Below, piece after piece: positions 43,002-50,867 of a stretch of 64,000 bases of DNA. The DNA is from Crossiella cryophila. Lineage in GTDB: Bacteria > Actinomycetota > Actinomycetes > Mycobacteriales > Pseudonocardiaceae. The notes under the pieces are model-generated. The model did not search any database. It saw nothing but the letters and a program-made list of their open reading frames with translations, and was not told the origin of the DNA. Where the stretch lies: NCBI RefSeq assembly GCF_014204915.1, contig NZ_JACHMH010000001.1:930001-994000 (forward strand). Direction: 5' to 3'. Each line of letters opens with the position of its first letter. Positions within the stretch are counted from its first letter, which is position 1. The position numbers were made by a program, and so were the translations under genes.

Positions 43002-44140
43002 TGAAACTCGTCGGCGGCAAGGTCGTCACTCCTGGCGGTGTGCTCGATGACGGCTGGGTTCGGGTCGAGGGCGGACTGATCACCGAGGTCGGCGCGGGCT
43101 CGTCCAACGGTCAGCGGGCGACCGAGGAGGTCGTCGACGTCACCGGTCAGTGGGTGGTCCCCGGGTTCGTGGACATCCACTGCCACGGCGGCGGCGGCGA
43201 ATCGTTCTCCAACCCCGACCAGCAACGGGTGCTCAAGGCCGCCACCGCGCACCGGCGGCACGGCACGACCACCCTGCTCGGGAGCCTGGTGTCCGGGTCC
43301 ATCCCGGCCATGTCCCGGCAGATCGCGGCGCTGGCCGAACTGACCCAGGACGGCCTGCTCGCGGGCGTGCACCTGGAGGGCCCGTTCCTGTCCGCGGCCC
43401 GCTGCGGCGCGCACGACCCGGCGATCCTGCGCCCACCGGCCAAGGCCGATGTGCAGACCCTGCTGGACGCCGGTCGCGGCACCGTGCGGATGGTGACCCT
43501 GGCCCCCGAGCTGGACAACGGCGTGGAAGCCGTCCGCCAGCTCGTCGACCAGGAGGTCATCGCCGCCATCGGCCACACCGACGGCACCGAGGCCCAGGTC
43601 CGCCCCGCGGTGGACGCCGGAGCCAGCGTGGCCACACACCTGTTCAACGGCATGCGCCCACTGCACCACCGCGAGCCCGGCCCGATCGGCGCCCTGCTGG
43701 ACGACGAGCGGGTGACCGTGGAACTGATCTGCGACCTGGTGCACCTGCACCCGACCGCGATCCGGCTCGCCGCCCGGCACGCCGGGCTCGGGCGCACCGT
43801 CCTGATCACCGACGCCATCGCGGCCGCCGGGGTCGGCGACGGCGTGTACGACGTCGGCGGCCTGGAGGTCACCGTGACCGACGGCGTGCCAACGCTTGCC
43901 GGCGGCGGTTCACTGGCCGGCAGCACCCTGACCATGGACGCGGCCTTCCGCAACCTGGTCCTGGAGTGCGGCCTCAGCGTCACCGACGCGGCAACCGCCT
44001 GCTCGACCCGCCCCGCGGCCCTGCTCGGCCTGACCAAGGTGACCGGCTCGATCAGCGCGGGCCTGGCCGCCGACCTGGTCGTGCTGGACGCCGGACTCCG
44101 GCCCACCCGGGTACTGCACCGCGGCGAGTGGGTGTCCTGA
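43001..44140 (+). CDS. nagA: N-acetylglucosamine-6-phosphate deacetylase
   Basis: A 379-residue amidohydrolase-fold enzyme removing acetate from GlcNAc-6-P. Metal and catalytic motifs: VVPGFVDIHCHGGGGESF, AGVHLEGPFLS (Glu ligand), AAIGHTDGTEAQ and VATHLFNGMRPLHHREPG (His ligands), and VLITDAIAAAG with the catalytic Asp. Complete NagA length. Acts right after the upstream kinase to feed amino-sugar carbon and nitrogen into metabolism. ATG 43001 overlaps the kinase stop (TGATG). Confidence 0.94.
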   Translation: MKLVGGKVVTPGGVLDDGWVRVEGGLITEVGAGSSNGQRATEEVVDVTGQWVVPGFVDIHCHGGGGESFSNPDQQRVLKAATAHRRHGTTTLLGSLVSGSIPAMSRQIAALAELTQDGLLAGVHLEGPFLSAARCGAHDPAILRPPAKADVQTLLDAGRGTVRMVTLAPELDNGVEAVRQLVDQEVIAAIGHTDGTEAQVRPAVDAGASVATHLFNGMRPLHHREPGPIGALLDDERVTVELICDLVHLHPTAIRLAARHAGLGRTVLITDAIAAAGVGDGVYDVGGLEVTVTDGVPTLAGGGSLAGSTLTMDAAFRNLVLECGLSVTDAATACSTRPAALLGLTKVTGSISAGLAADLVVLDAGLRPTRVLHRGEWVS

Positions 44141-44176
44141 GCGCGCATCTGCCGCACACCGCACTACGGTGTTGGC

Positions 44177-44446
44177 GTGGCCGCCTCGGACAATCCGGAG
44201 AAGCTGCTCGCTGACGCCCTGCGCGCCCAGGCAGCGGGCAGCCCGAGCATGCCTCCGGCCGAGGCTCCGTTCCCGCCGATGCCGGTGCTCCCGCTGAGCA
44301 ACGACACCGGACCGACGGACCGGTTCACCTCGGCCCGCGGCATCGGCCTGCCACCGCCGTCACTCCCGGCCTGGGTGCTGCTGTTGTTCGCTGTGCTGCT
44401 GGGGCTGGCCGCGGGTGCGGTCATCGGTGTGCTGACACTTTGGTGA
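44177..44446 (+). CDS. Small single-pass membrane protein, 89 aa
   Basis: Unrecognised. A Pro-rich, uncharged N-terminal 60 residues (SPSMPPAEAPFPPMPVLPLSND) are followed by one C-terminal helix, PAWVLLLFAVLLGLAAGAVIGVLTLW. Probably tail-anchored, with the N-terminus in the cytosol. GTG 44177 is likely leaderless (TACGGT ends 6 nt upstream). It follows nagA by 36 bp but has its own promoter pattern. Function unknown. Confidence 0.6.
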   Translation: MAASDNPEKLLADALRAQAAGSPSMPPAEAPFPPMPVLPLSNDTGPTDRFTSARGIGLPPPSLPAWVLLLFAVLLGLAAGAVIGVLTLW

Positions 44447-44520
44447 TCACCTCCGGGTCTGGGGTCTGTCGCTGCTGAGTGGCGGCGGGTGCGGGCGGTT
44501 CGGTGAGTGCGGGCTGATTT

Positions 44521-44580
44521 TGGTGTGGGCTGGGTGGGTTCGGGCTGTGTTGGTGCGGGCTGGGTTGGTGCGGGCTGGGT
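44521..44580 (+). repeat. Four tandem copies of a 15-bp unit
   Basis: TGGTGCGGGCTGGGT at 44551-44565 and 44566-44580 (identical), preceded by two diverged copies at 44521-44535 (one mismatch) and 44536-44550. Confidence 0.75.
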
Positions 44581-44646
44581 TGGTGGGCGCGCCTGGGACC
44601 AGGTTGTCGTGACTCTGGGTTGTCGGCAAGTGGCTGGGGCGCGGGC

Positions 44647-44673
44647 TGTGGATAACTGGGGCTTTGTGGATAA
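44647..44673 (+). promoter_or_regulatory. Two perfect DnaA boxes
   Basis: TGTGGATAA (reverse of TTATCCACA) at 44647-44655 and again at 44665-44673, same orientation, 18 bp apart. They lie in the noncoding island. Two boxes alone do not make an origin. Confidence 0.6.
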
Positions 44674-44940
44674 GTGCGGATCTTGGGGGCTTTGAGCTGC
44701 TGTTTTGTCGGGGCTGGGCGGTAGCGTTGATGTCGTGGGGGTCCCCCTCGGGCGCGCGCGGGGTGGTGGGGATGGGTTGCGCGGTGTGATGGGCGGGGGA
44801 GTTGGGGGCTGTTTGGCCGGGTTGCGGGCGGGGCAGGGCTGAGGCGCGTTGTGGCTGAGCGGGGATGAGCGAGAACTGGGGGCTCTGGGCTTAGGCGGGG
44901 CTGGGCGAGGGCTGGGGTGGGGCGGGTTGTGGGTGGGGCG

Positions 44941-44985
44941 GGTCCTGGTGGGGCGGGTCCTGGTGGGGCGGGTCCTGGTGGGGCG
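44941..44985 (+). repeat. Three perfect tandem copies of a 15-bp unit
   Basis: GGTCCTGGTGGGGCG repeated three times without mismatch, flanked by partial copies (GGTGGGGCG before, GGGGC after). G-quadruplex-capable G-runs recur every 7-8 bp. Confidence 0.8.
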
Positions 44986-45475
44986 GGGGCTCGCGTTACG
45001 CGGGGCTGATGCAGGTTGACGGCGTGGGCTGAGGTGAGGTCGGGGCCGCTGGGCGGCTTGCGCTGGAGCGAGGCTGGCTCAGGTCGGTGGCTCCCGCTGG
45101 AACGGGGCTGGGGAGCTTGCGTGGGGTGAGGTCCTGAGGTGTGGGGCTGGCACGGCGCAGGGAAGTGTTGGGGGCGTTGGGCTTACCTGGGGCGGTTGGT
45201 GGGTGCGACGGGGTGGCGGGTGGGTGGCGACTTGCGGGCCCGGGAGGGTTTGCGGGGCGGCGTGGCCTCGACGGCTGTGCGGCCTTGGGTGCTGCGGGAT
45301 CTCGGCAGTGAGAGGTCGTGGCGGTGGAGTCTCGCGGTGGCAAGGTCTCGGGGCTTGGGGCGTGGTCGCTGATCTCGGTGGTGGTGGGACTCGGGGGCGA
45401 CGGCGGTTCGTGCAGCGATCGGACTTGCTGCGATCGCTGGGTACCGATGAGTCGCGATCGGCTTGAGCCCTGATG

Positions 45476-45523
45476 GGCTTCAGTTGTGGTCGGCTTCAGC
45501 TGCGGTCGGCTTCAGTCGCGATC
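45476..45523 (+). repeat. Three tandem copies of a 16-bp unit
   Basis: GGCTTCAGTTGTGGTC, GGCTTCAGCTGCGGTC and GGCTTCAGTCGCGATC, head to tail. A partial copy (GATCGGCTTGAG) precedes them. Confidence 0.7.
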
Positions 45524-45807
45524 AGCGTGGGGTGCCGTGCGGGCCTGGATGCGATGCGGACTGGGGCGCGTTCCGTCTGTTTCCTCGCGCTGGAGCTGCG
45601 CTGCGGCGGAGTTGGACCCAAGCAGGGTGGTTGTGCGGTCGGCGGGGGACCGTTTTCTTGGGTGGGGCGAGGATGGTCACATTGTCCGGTTTGTCGGGTG
45701 GTTGGGGCTGGTGGGGGTGGGTTTTCGGCGTGGCGGGATCCAGGGGAGTGGGGGTGTTGTGGTAGTCCGGGGCGGGTTGGGGTGGGGGTCCCTGTACCGT
45801 GGGCGGG

Positions 45808-46515
45808 GTGACGACCGTTACGAGTGCGGCCGTGCCGCTCGCTCTTTTTGGAATCGACTGGCTGAATCCGGTCTTCCTCATTCAGCAGATGGGGACCTTC
45901 GCGCTCGTCGGTCTGTGCCTGATCGTGTTCGCCGAGTGCGGGGCCTTCGCGTTCTTCCTGCCTGGTGACTCGCTGCTGTTCATCGCGGGGTTCTTCGCCG
46001 CCACTGGCGCCTTCGGGGTGCCGGTTTGGGTTGTCGCTTTGTTGCTGACGATCTCGGGCATCCTCGGCAACGCCGTGGGGTACTGGATTGGCTGGAAGGC
46101 CGGGCCCGCGTTGTTCAACCGGCCCAACTCCAAGATCTTCAAGCAGGAGTACCTCGAGAAGACGCATGAGTTCTTCGAGCGGTATGGCGCTCGGGCGATC
46201 ATCCTGGCCCGGTTCGTGCCGGTGGTGCGGACCTTCATCACCGCGGTGGCCGGGATCGGCCGGATGGACGCGAAGAAGTACTTCACCTACTCGGTCATCG
46301 GCGGTATCGCCTGGGCCGCTGGGTTGACCTTCCTCGGGGCCGCGCTGGGTGATGTGCCGCTGATCAAGAACAACATCGAGGCCGCGCTGATCCTGATCGT
46401 GTTCCTCTCGATCCTGCCGATCATCTTCGAGTTCGTGCGGGAGCGGCGGAAGAAGCGCAAGCAGGGGCCGGTTGACCTCGGTGAGCAGCACACCCAGGTG
46501 ATCCCCAAGATCTGA
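45808..46515 (+). CDS. DedA family membrane protein (first copy)
   Basis: A 235-residue DedA/SNARE-associated protein: FAECGAFAFFLPGDSLLFIAGFFAA (family motif with acidic residue and F-PGD), GNAVGYWIGWKAGPALF, and ARFVPVVRTFITAVAGIGRMDAKKYFTYSVIGGIAW (the RF.P..R...AG..M re-entrant loop). Several helices, inner membrane. DedA proteins are linked to lipid carrier (undecaprenyl phosphate or phospholipid) translocation. The C-terminus is a basic tail (RERRKKRKQG). GTG 45808 is probably leaderless, with TACCGT (45795-45800) ending 7 nt before. A paralogue lies at 50193. Confidence 0.9.
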   Translation: MTTVTSAAVPLALFGIDWLNPVFLIQQMGTFALVGLCLIVFAECGAFAFFLPGDSLLFIAGFFAATGAFGVPVWVVALLLTISGILGNAVGYWIGWKAGPALFNRPNSKIFKQEYLEKTHEFFERYGARAIILARFVPVVRTFITAVAGIGRMDAKKYFTYSVIGGIAWAAGLTFLGAALGDVPLIKNNIEAALILIVFLSILPIIFEFVRERRKKRKQGPVDLGEQHTQVIPKI

Positions 46516-46527
46516 GTTCACTTCTCG

Positions 46528-46564
46528 AACACCCCGTGCCGGGCTCCGGTGCGGGGTGTTTTTT
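46528..46564 (+). terminator. Intrinsic terminator of the first dedA gene
   Basis: AACACCCCGTGCCGG (46528-46542), GCT loop, CCGGTGCGGGGTGTT (46546-46560) and TTTT; 15-bp stem with two G:U pairs, 12 bp after the stop. Confidence 0.85.
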
Positions 46565-46595
46565 CGTGCTTCCCCGGTAGTTCGTGACTGGGCTA

Positions 46596-46628
46596 CATTA
46601 GTAAACAGTACTGTGCTGTTAACTAATG
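46596..46628. promoter_or_regulatory. 33-bp inverted repeat over the monooxygenase start (TetR operator)
   Basis: CATTAGTAAACAG (46596-46608) and CTGTTAACTAATG (46616-46628) match at 12 of 13 positions around a 7-bp centre. It overlaps a -10-like TACATT (46594-46599) and reaches the ATG. The co-operonic TetR protein is the probable ligand-responsive repressor. Confidence 0.65.
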
Positions 46629-48131
46629 GGGGTCCCGGTGGAGACAGCGGTGCTGGTGGTTGGAGCCGGGCCCAGTGGGCTGGTGCTGGGGTGTTCGTTG
46701 CTGCTGCGGGGAGTGGCGGTGCGGATTGTGGATCGGGCGCCCGCGCCCGCGGTCACCTCGCGGGCGCTGGGGTTGCAGGCTCGGGGGGTGGAGGTGCTGG
46801 ATCGGTTGGGGGCGTTGGGGGATCTGCCGGAGCGGGCGGTTCGGGTGAGCGGGGTCAGCGTCAGCGCGAACGGGACCGAGCTGGTGCGGATCCGGGTGGA
46901 TCAGGTGCCGTTGGGGAGCAGGCATCGGACGTTGTTGATCTCCCAGGCCGCGGTGGAGGGGCAGTTGCGGGAGTTGCTGGAGCGGTTGGGGGGCAAGGTC
47001 GAGTGGGGGCATGAGGTGGTTGGGCTCAGCCAGGACGGGGGTGGGGTGTCGGTGGAGGTTCGGCACGGCGCTGACGTCGCGGTGAGCCGGGCAGGCTGGG
47101 TGGTGGGGTGCGATGGGGCGCACAGCGCGGTTCGGCGGCTGGGGCGGTTCGGGTTTCCTGGGGCGCAGGTGGTGGAGAACTTCCTGCTCGCCGACGTGTA
47201 CCTGGATTGGGGGCTGCCCAGGGACACCGCCGCTGCCTGGATCAGTCCGGACGGGGTGTTCGCCGCGTTCCCGTTGCCGGAGTCGAACCTGTGGCGGCTG
47301 GTCGCGCCCTGTGAACGCGGGGTCGGCGCGGACGACGTGCTGGGGCAGTTGAGCGAGTTGCTGCCCGCGCGCACCGGCTATCGCGGGGTGCGTTTCGACG
47401 GGGCCGTGTGGACCTCGGTGTTCCGCATCCACCGGCGGCTGGCCGAGCGTTACCGCCAGGGCCGGGTGTTGCTGGCCGGGGATGCCGCGCACATCCACAG
47501 CCCGTTCGGCGGGCAGGGCCTCAACACCGGGCTCGGCGACGCGGACAACCTGGGCTGGAAGCTGGCACTGGTGGCTTCCGGGCGGGCGGACGCGGCACTG
47601 CTGGACAGCTACCAGGCCGAGCGGCGGCCGGTTGCCGCCGCCGTGCTGGAGGGGACCACCGGGGCGACCCGGCTGGCATTGGGGGACGGGCGGGTGCGGC
47701 GGGTGCTGCGGGATCGGCTGGCCGCGCCGTTGCTCAACCTGCCCTCGGTGCAGCGGCGGCTGGCCAGGGCCGCCTCCCAACTCGGCGTGCACTACCGGCG
47801 TGGGCCGTTGGCGCCCTGGCGGTTCGCGCCGCTGGACACCGGGTTGCGGGCCGGGGAGCGGGTGCCGGACCTGATCTGCAGGCGGGAGGACGGCACGGCG
47901 ACCCGGTTGCACGCCGAACTGCGCGGGCGGTGGGCGCTGCTGGGCCGGTACGAACCGCTGGCCGCGGTGGTGCGGGAGCTGCTCGGGGACGAGGTGGTGT
48001 TGCTGGAGCGGCCGATGGCGCAGGCCTGGCTGGTGCGGCCGGACGCGCACCTGGGTTGGCGTGGGCGGCCGGTACCGGCGAAGCTGCACCGGTGGCTGGC
48101 GAACGTGCTGCGGACCGGGCGGGCCGGATGA
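46626..48131 (+). CDS. FAD-dependent aromatic-ring monooxygenase
   Basis: A 501-residue class A flavoprotein hydroxylase (PheA/TfdB, anthracycline-type). Motifs: VLVVGAGPSGLVLG (FAD dinucleotide fold), GWVVGCDGAHSAVRR (DG motif) and RVLLAGDAAHIHSPFGGQGLNTGLGDADNLGWKLA (GD motif). The C-terminal 110 residues form a thioredoxin-like domain without catalytic cysteines. It hydroxylates an aromatic compound or antibiotic using NAD(P)H and O2; resistance or catabolism is possible. ATG 46626 is in the operator; GTG 46638 four codons later is an alternative with GGGGG upstream. Its stop overlaps the tetR start (ATGA). Confidence 0.9.
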   Translation: MGVPVETAVLVVGAGPSGLVLGCSLLLRGVAVRIVDRAPAPAVTSRALGLQARGVEVLDRLGALGDLPERAVRVSGVSVSANGTELVRIRVDQVPLGSRHRTLLISQAAVEGQLRELLERLGGKVEWGHEVVGLSQDGGGVSVEVRHGADVAVSRAGWVVGCDGAHSAVRRLGRFGFPGAQVVENFLLADVYLDWGLPRDTAAAWISPDGVFAAFPLPESNLWRLVAPCERGVGADDVLGQLSELLPARTGYRGVRFDGAVWTSVFRIHRRLAERYRQGRVLLAGDAAHIHSPFGGQGLNTGLGDADNLGWKLALVASGRADAALLDSYQAERRPVAAAVLEGTTGATRLALGDGRVRRVLRDRLAAPLLNLPSVQRRLARAASQLGVHYRRGPLAPWRFAPLDTGLRAGERVPDLICRREDGTATRLHAELRGRWALLGRYEPLAAVVRELLGDEVVLLERPMAQAWLVRPDAHLGWRGRPVPAKLHRWLANVLRTGRAG

Positions 48132-48733
48132 GGGGCCGTCCCCGCGATCCGGGGAATGACACCGCGATCCTGCGGGCCGCCCTGGACATGTTCATCCAGG
48201 GCGGGGTGGAGGGCACCAGCATCGAGCAGGTCGCCAAGCGCGCCGGGGTCGCCAGGCTCACCGTGTACCGGCGGTGGGCGAGCAAGGAACTGCTGCTGGC
48301 GCAGGCGATCGAGTTCGGGCGGGACCGGTTCATGAACCCGGCCGAGGTGCTGGCCATGTTCGCCGACGGCGAGGTCACCAGGGCCAAGCTGGTGGAGATC
48401 CTGGTGCGGGCGGTGGGCGATCCGGACTTCCGGCAGCTGGTCGGGCGGCTGGCCAGCACCGCGACCAGCCACCCCGAGCTGATGCGGGCCTACTCCGAGA
48501 CCTACGTGCGGCCGCGCAAGGAGGTGGCACTGCAGGTGTTCCGGCTGTTGCAGGAGCACGGCGAACTGCCGCTGGGCATCGACCTGGAGATGCTGATGGA
48601 GAGCCTGGCGGGCGTAGTCACCTACGTGATGCTGATGAACCCGGTGCGGCGCGAACCCGAGGAGGTCCGCGCCTACCTGAACCGGTTCCTGGACCTGGTG
48701 ATCAGTCCAGCGCGAACATCGAACCCGGGTTGA
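48128..48733 (+). CDS. TetR-family regulator of the monooxygenase operon
   Basis: A 201-residue regulator. HTH region: NDTAILRAALDMFIQGGVEGTSIEQVAKRAGVARLTVYRRWASKELLLAQAI. C-terminal TetR_C-like helical domain (LVGRLASTATSHPELMRAYSETYVRPRKEVALQVFRLLQEHGELPLGIDLEMLMESLAGVVTYVML). ATG 48128 overlaps the monooxygenase stop, so the two are co-translated and the operator at 46596 probably autoregulates the pair. Ends 32 nt inside the convergent flavoprotein gene. Confidence 0.9.
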   Translation: MRGRPRDPGNDTAILRAALDMFIQGGVEGTSIEQVAKRAGVARLTVYRRWASKELLLAQAIEFGRDRFMNPAEVLAMFADGEVTRAKLVEILVRAVGDPDFRQLVGRLASTATSHPELMRAYSETYVRPRKEVALQVFRLLQEHGELPLGIDLEMLMESLAGVVTYVMLMNPVRREPEEVRAYLNRFLDLVISPARTSNPG

Positions 48734-50105
48734 ACAGGTTGTCCGGGTCCAGCGCGCGCTTGATCGCCCGGTGCGCGCCGATCCCGACCTCGCCGATCTC
48801 CCTGGCCAGCCACTCCCGTTTGATCTTGCCGATGCCGTGTTCGCCGGTGACCGTGCCGCCGAGGGCCAGGCCGACCTCCAGGATCTCGTCGAAGGCCAGC
48901 TTGGCCCGCTCGAACTGGTCGGCGTCGGTCGGGTCGTAGGCGATGGTGGGGTGCATGTTGCCGTCGCCGGCGTGCCCGACCACCGCGATCAGCAGCCGCT
49001 GCCGGGCGCTGATCTCCGCGCAGCCGCTGATCAGCTCGGCGATCCTGGTACGCGGCACGCAGACGTCGTCGGTGAGCCAGGCGCCGTAGACCTCCAGCGC
49101 GGTCAGCACCGCGCGGCGGGCGGCCAGCAGCATCCGGCCCTCGGCCACGTCGGTGGTGACGTAGGCGAGTTCGGCGCCCGCGGACAGGCAGAGCTGTTCG
49201 ATCTTCTCCAGCTCCCGCTTGGCCACCTCGCCGCCCGCGTCGGACTGGCAGATCAGCAGGGCCGCGCTGCCGCTGCCCGCGCCGAGTTCGGTGTTGAGGT
49301 GGGCCTCCACGGCCCGGATCGAGGCCGCGTCCATGATCTCCATCAGGGACGGGACCAGGCCCTCGCGCACCACACCGGCCACCGCGACGCCCGCGGCTTC
49401 GGTGGAGGGGAAGGCGGCGACCATGGTGGCCGGGGCCTGCGGCAGCGGGCGCAGCGCCAGGGTGGCCTGGGTGATCACGCCCAGGGTGCCCTCGGAGCCG
49501 ACGAACAGCTTGGTCAGGTCGTAGCCGGCCACACCCTTGACCGTGCGGCGGCCGGTGCGCAGCAGTTCACCGCTGGCCAGCACGACTTCGAGGCCGAGCA
49601 CCGAATCGGTGGTCACCCCGTACTTCACGCAGCACAGGCCGCCCGCGTTGGTGGAGACGTTGCCGCCGATGGTGCACCAGTCGTAGCTGGAGGGGTCCGG
49701 TGGGTAGAACAGGCCCTCCTTCTCCACCTCCTGCCGCAGGTCGAGGTTGACCACGCCGGGTTCCACCACCGCGAGGCGGTTGTCCGGATCGATCTCCAGG
49801 ATGCGGTTCATCCTGGTCATGGCCAGCACCACGCAGCCGTCGACCGCGTTGGCCGCGCCGGAGAGGCCGCTGCCGGCCCCGCGCGGCACGATCGGCGTGC
49901 CCGCCGCCGCGCAGGCCCGGACCACCGCCTGGACCGCCGCGGTGTCCGCCGGCAGCACCACGGCCAGCGGCGCGCCTGCCGGGGCGAGCGGCATCATGTC
50001 CCGGCGGTAACTCTCGGTGACATCCGGGTCGGTGATGACCCCGTCCGGCCCAAGAACGCGGCGGAGCTGGTCAAGCAGTTCGACGCTTTTCACCCGATCG
50101 TTCAC
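48702..50105 (-). CDS. FAD-linked oxidase, glycolate oxidase GlcD-like
   Basis: About 467 residues. A PCMH-type FAD-binding domain (VVLPADTAAVQAVVRACAAAGTPIVPRGAGSGLSGAANAVDG; CTIGGNVSTNAGGLCCVKYGVTTDSVLGLEVVLASGELL; LTKLFVGSEGTLGVITQATLAL) is followed by the FAD-oxidase C-terminal domain with metal/active-site VGHAGDGNMHPTI and GTVTGEHGIGKIKREWL. Such enzymes oxidise 2-hydroxyacids (glycolate, lactate) or related substrates. No GlcE/GlcF partner adjoins. The start is placed at GTG 50105 because the region upstream is not conserved in character; GTG 50093 is possible. Confidence 0.9.
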   Translation of the reverse strand: MNDRVKSVELLDQLRRVLGPDGVITDPDVTESYRRDMMPLAPAGAPLAVVLPADTAAVQAVVRACAAAGTPIVPRGAGSGLSGAANAVDGCVVLAMTRMNRILEIDPDNRLAVVEPGVVNLDLRQEVEKEGLFYPPDPSSYDWCTIGGNVSTNAGGLCCVKYGVTTDSVLGLEVVLASGELLRTGRRTVKGVAGYDLTKLFVGSEGTLGVITQATLALRPLPQAPATMVAAFPSTEAAGVAVAGVVREGLVPSLMEIMDAASIRAVEAHLNTELGAGSGSAALLICQSDAGGEVAKRELEKIEQLCLSAGAELAYVTTDVAEGRMLLAARRAVLTALEVYGAWLTDDVCVPRTRIAELISGCAEISARQRLLIAVVGHAGDGNMHPTIAYDPTDADQFERAKLAFDEILEVGLALGGTVTGEHGIGKIKREWLAREIGEVGIGAHRAIKRALDPDNLFNPGSMFALD

Positions 50106-50192
50106 CCGTCCACGGTAGTTCCACAGAAACACGCGCACGAGACGGAAAAAGTCGATGATGCGTTCACCGTGAGCCACGTAGTCTCGGATGTG

Positions 50193-50867
50193 ATGAGCGC
50201 GTCAAGTGTGTCCACGACACTGGCCTGGTCCCCGCTGGACTCCGCGGGCCCGGCGCTGGTGTGGATCATCGTGACCACGTTCATCTTCGCCGAGTGCGGT
50301 CTGATCATCGGCCTGTTCCTGCCCGGCGACTCGCTGCTGTTCGCCGCGGGCGTGGTGCTGGCCAACCACGACCGGCCGATCGACGCCTGGGCGCTGGCCG
50401 GGGTGAGCACGCTGGTGGCGATCCTGGGCAACGAGTTCGGCTACTTCGTCGGCGCCAAGACCGGGACGAGGATGCTGGCCCGCGAGGGCGGCAAGGTACT
50501 CAACCAGCAGAACCTGCAGCGCGCCAAGGACTTCTTGGACAAGTACGGGTTCTGGGCGATCGTGGCCGCGCGCTGGCTGCCCTGGGTGCGCACGCTGGCC
50601 CCGGCCATCGCGGGCGCGGCAGGCATGGACCGCAAGCGCTACACCTGGGCCACCATCACCGGCGCGCTGACCTGGTCGCCGATCCTGATCCTGCTCGGCT
50701 ACTACGCGGCTGGCCTGCTCAACCGGTACCCGTGGCTGCAGACCGTGGCGGTGATCGGGTTCGTGGCCTTCTTCGTGGTGGGCACCAGCTACGGCGTGTA
50801 CCGCTACCGCCAGGAGATGCGGCGGCCGATGCACGAGGAGTCCGACGTCAAGAACGGGCCGAGCTGA
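50193..50867 (+). CDS. DedA family membrane protein (second copy)
   Basis: A 224-residue DedA protein with FAECGLIIGLFLPGDSLLFAAGVVLA, GNEFGYFVGAKTGTRML and AARWLPWVRTLAPAIAGAAGMDRKRYTWATITGALTW. It shares motifs with the copy at 45808 but differs between them, so duplication is old. A C-terminal helix and RQEMRRPMHEESDVKNG tail follow. ATG 50193 looks leaderless (TAGTCT ends 8 nt upstream); GTG 50169 is an alternative. The last 20 nt overlap the convergent kinase gene. Confidence 0.88.
   Translation: MSASSVSTTLAWSPLDSAGPALVWIIVTTFIFAECGLIIGLFLPGDSLLFAAGVVLANHDRPIDAWALAGVSTLVAILGNEFGYFVGAKTGTRMLAREGGKVLNQQNLQRAKDFLDKYGFWAIVAARWLPWVRTLAPAIAGAAGMDRKRYTWATITGALTWSPILILLGYYAAGLLNRYPWLQTVAVIGFVAFFVVGTSYGVYRYRQEMRRPMHEESDVKNGPS

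Larger units (their letters stand above)
44447..45807. other. 1.36-kb noncoding G-rich island with tandem repeats and DnaA boxes
   Basis: No convincing gene: open frames on either strand are low-complexity (Gly/Trp/Arg on plus, Pro/Ser/Thr on minus) and lack ribosome sites. The plus strand is strongly enriched in G over C, with many GGGG runs around 44.88-44.99 kb. It holds at least three tandem-repeat blocks (44521-44580, 44941-44985, 45476-45523) and two perfect DnaA boxes (44647-44655, 44665-44673). It separates the nag operon region from the dedA gene. Confidence 0.7.

Noticed and set aside
44996-45343. 115-codon minus-strand Pro/Ser/Thr-rich frame
   Set aside because: Low complexity from the G-rich strand, no ribosome site and no domain-like pattern.
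44447-45807. Replication origin (oriC)
   Set aside because: Only two DnaA boxes, and no dnaA, dnaN or recF beside it.
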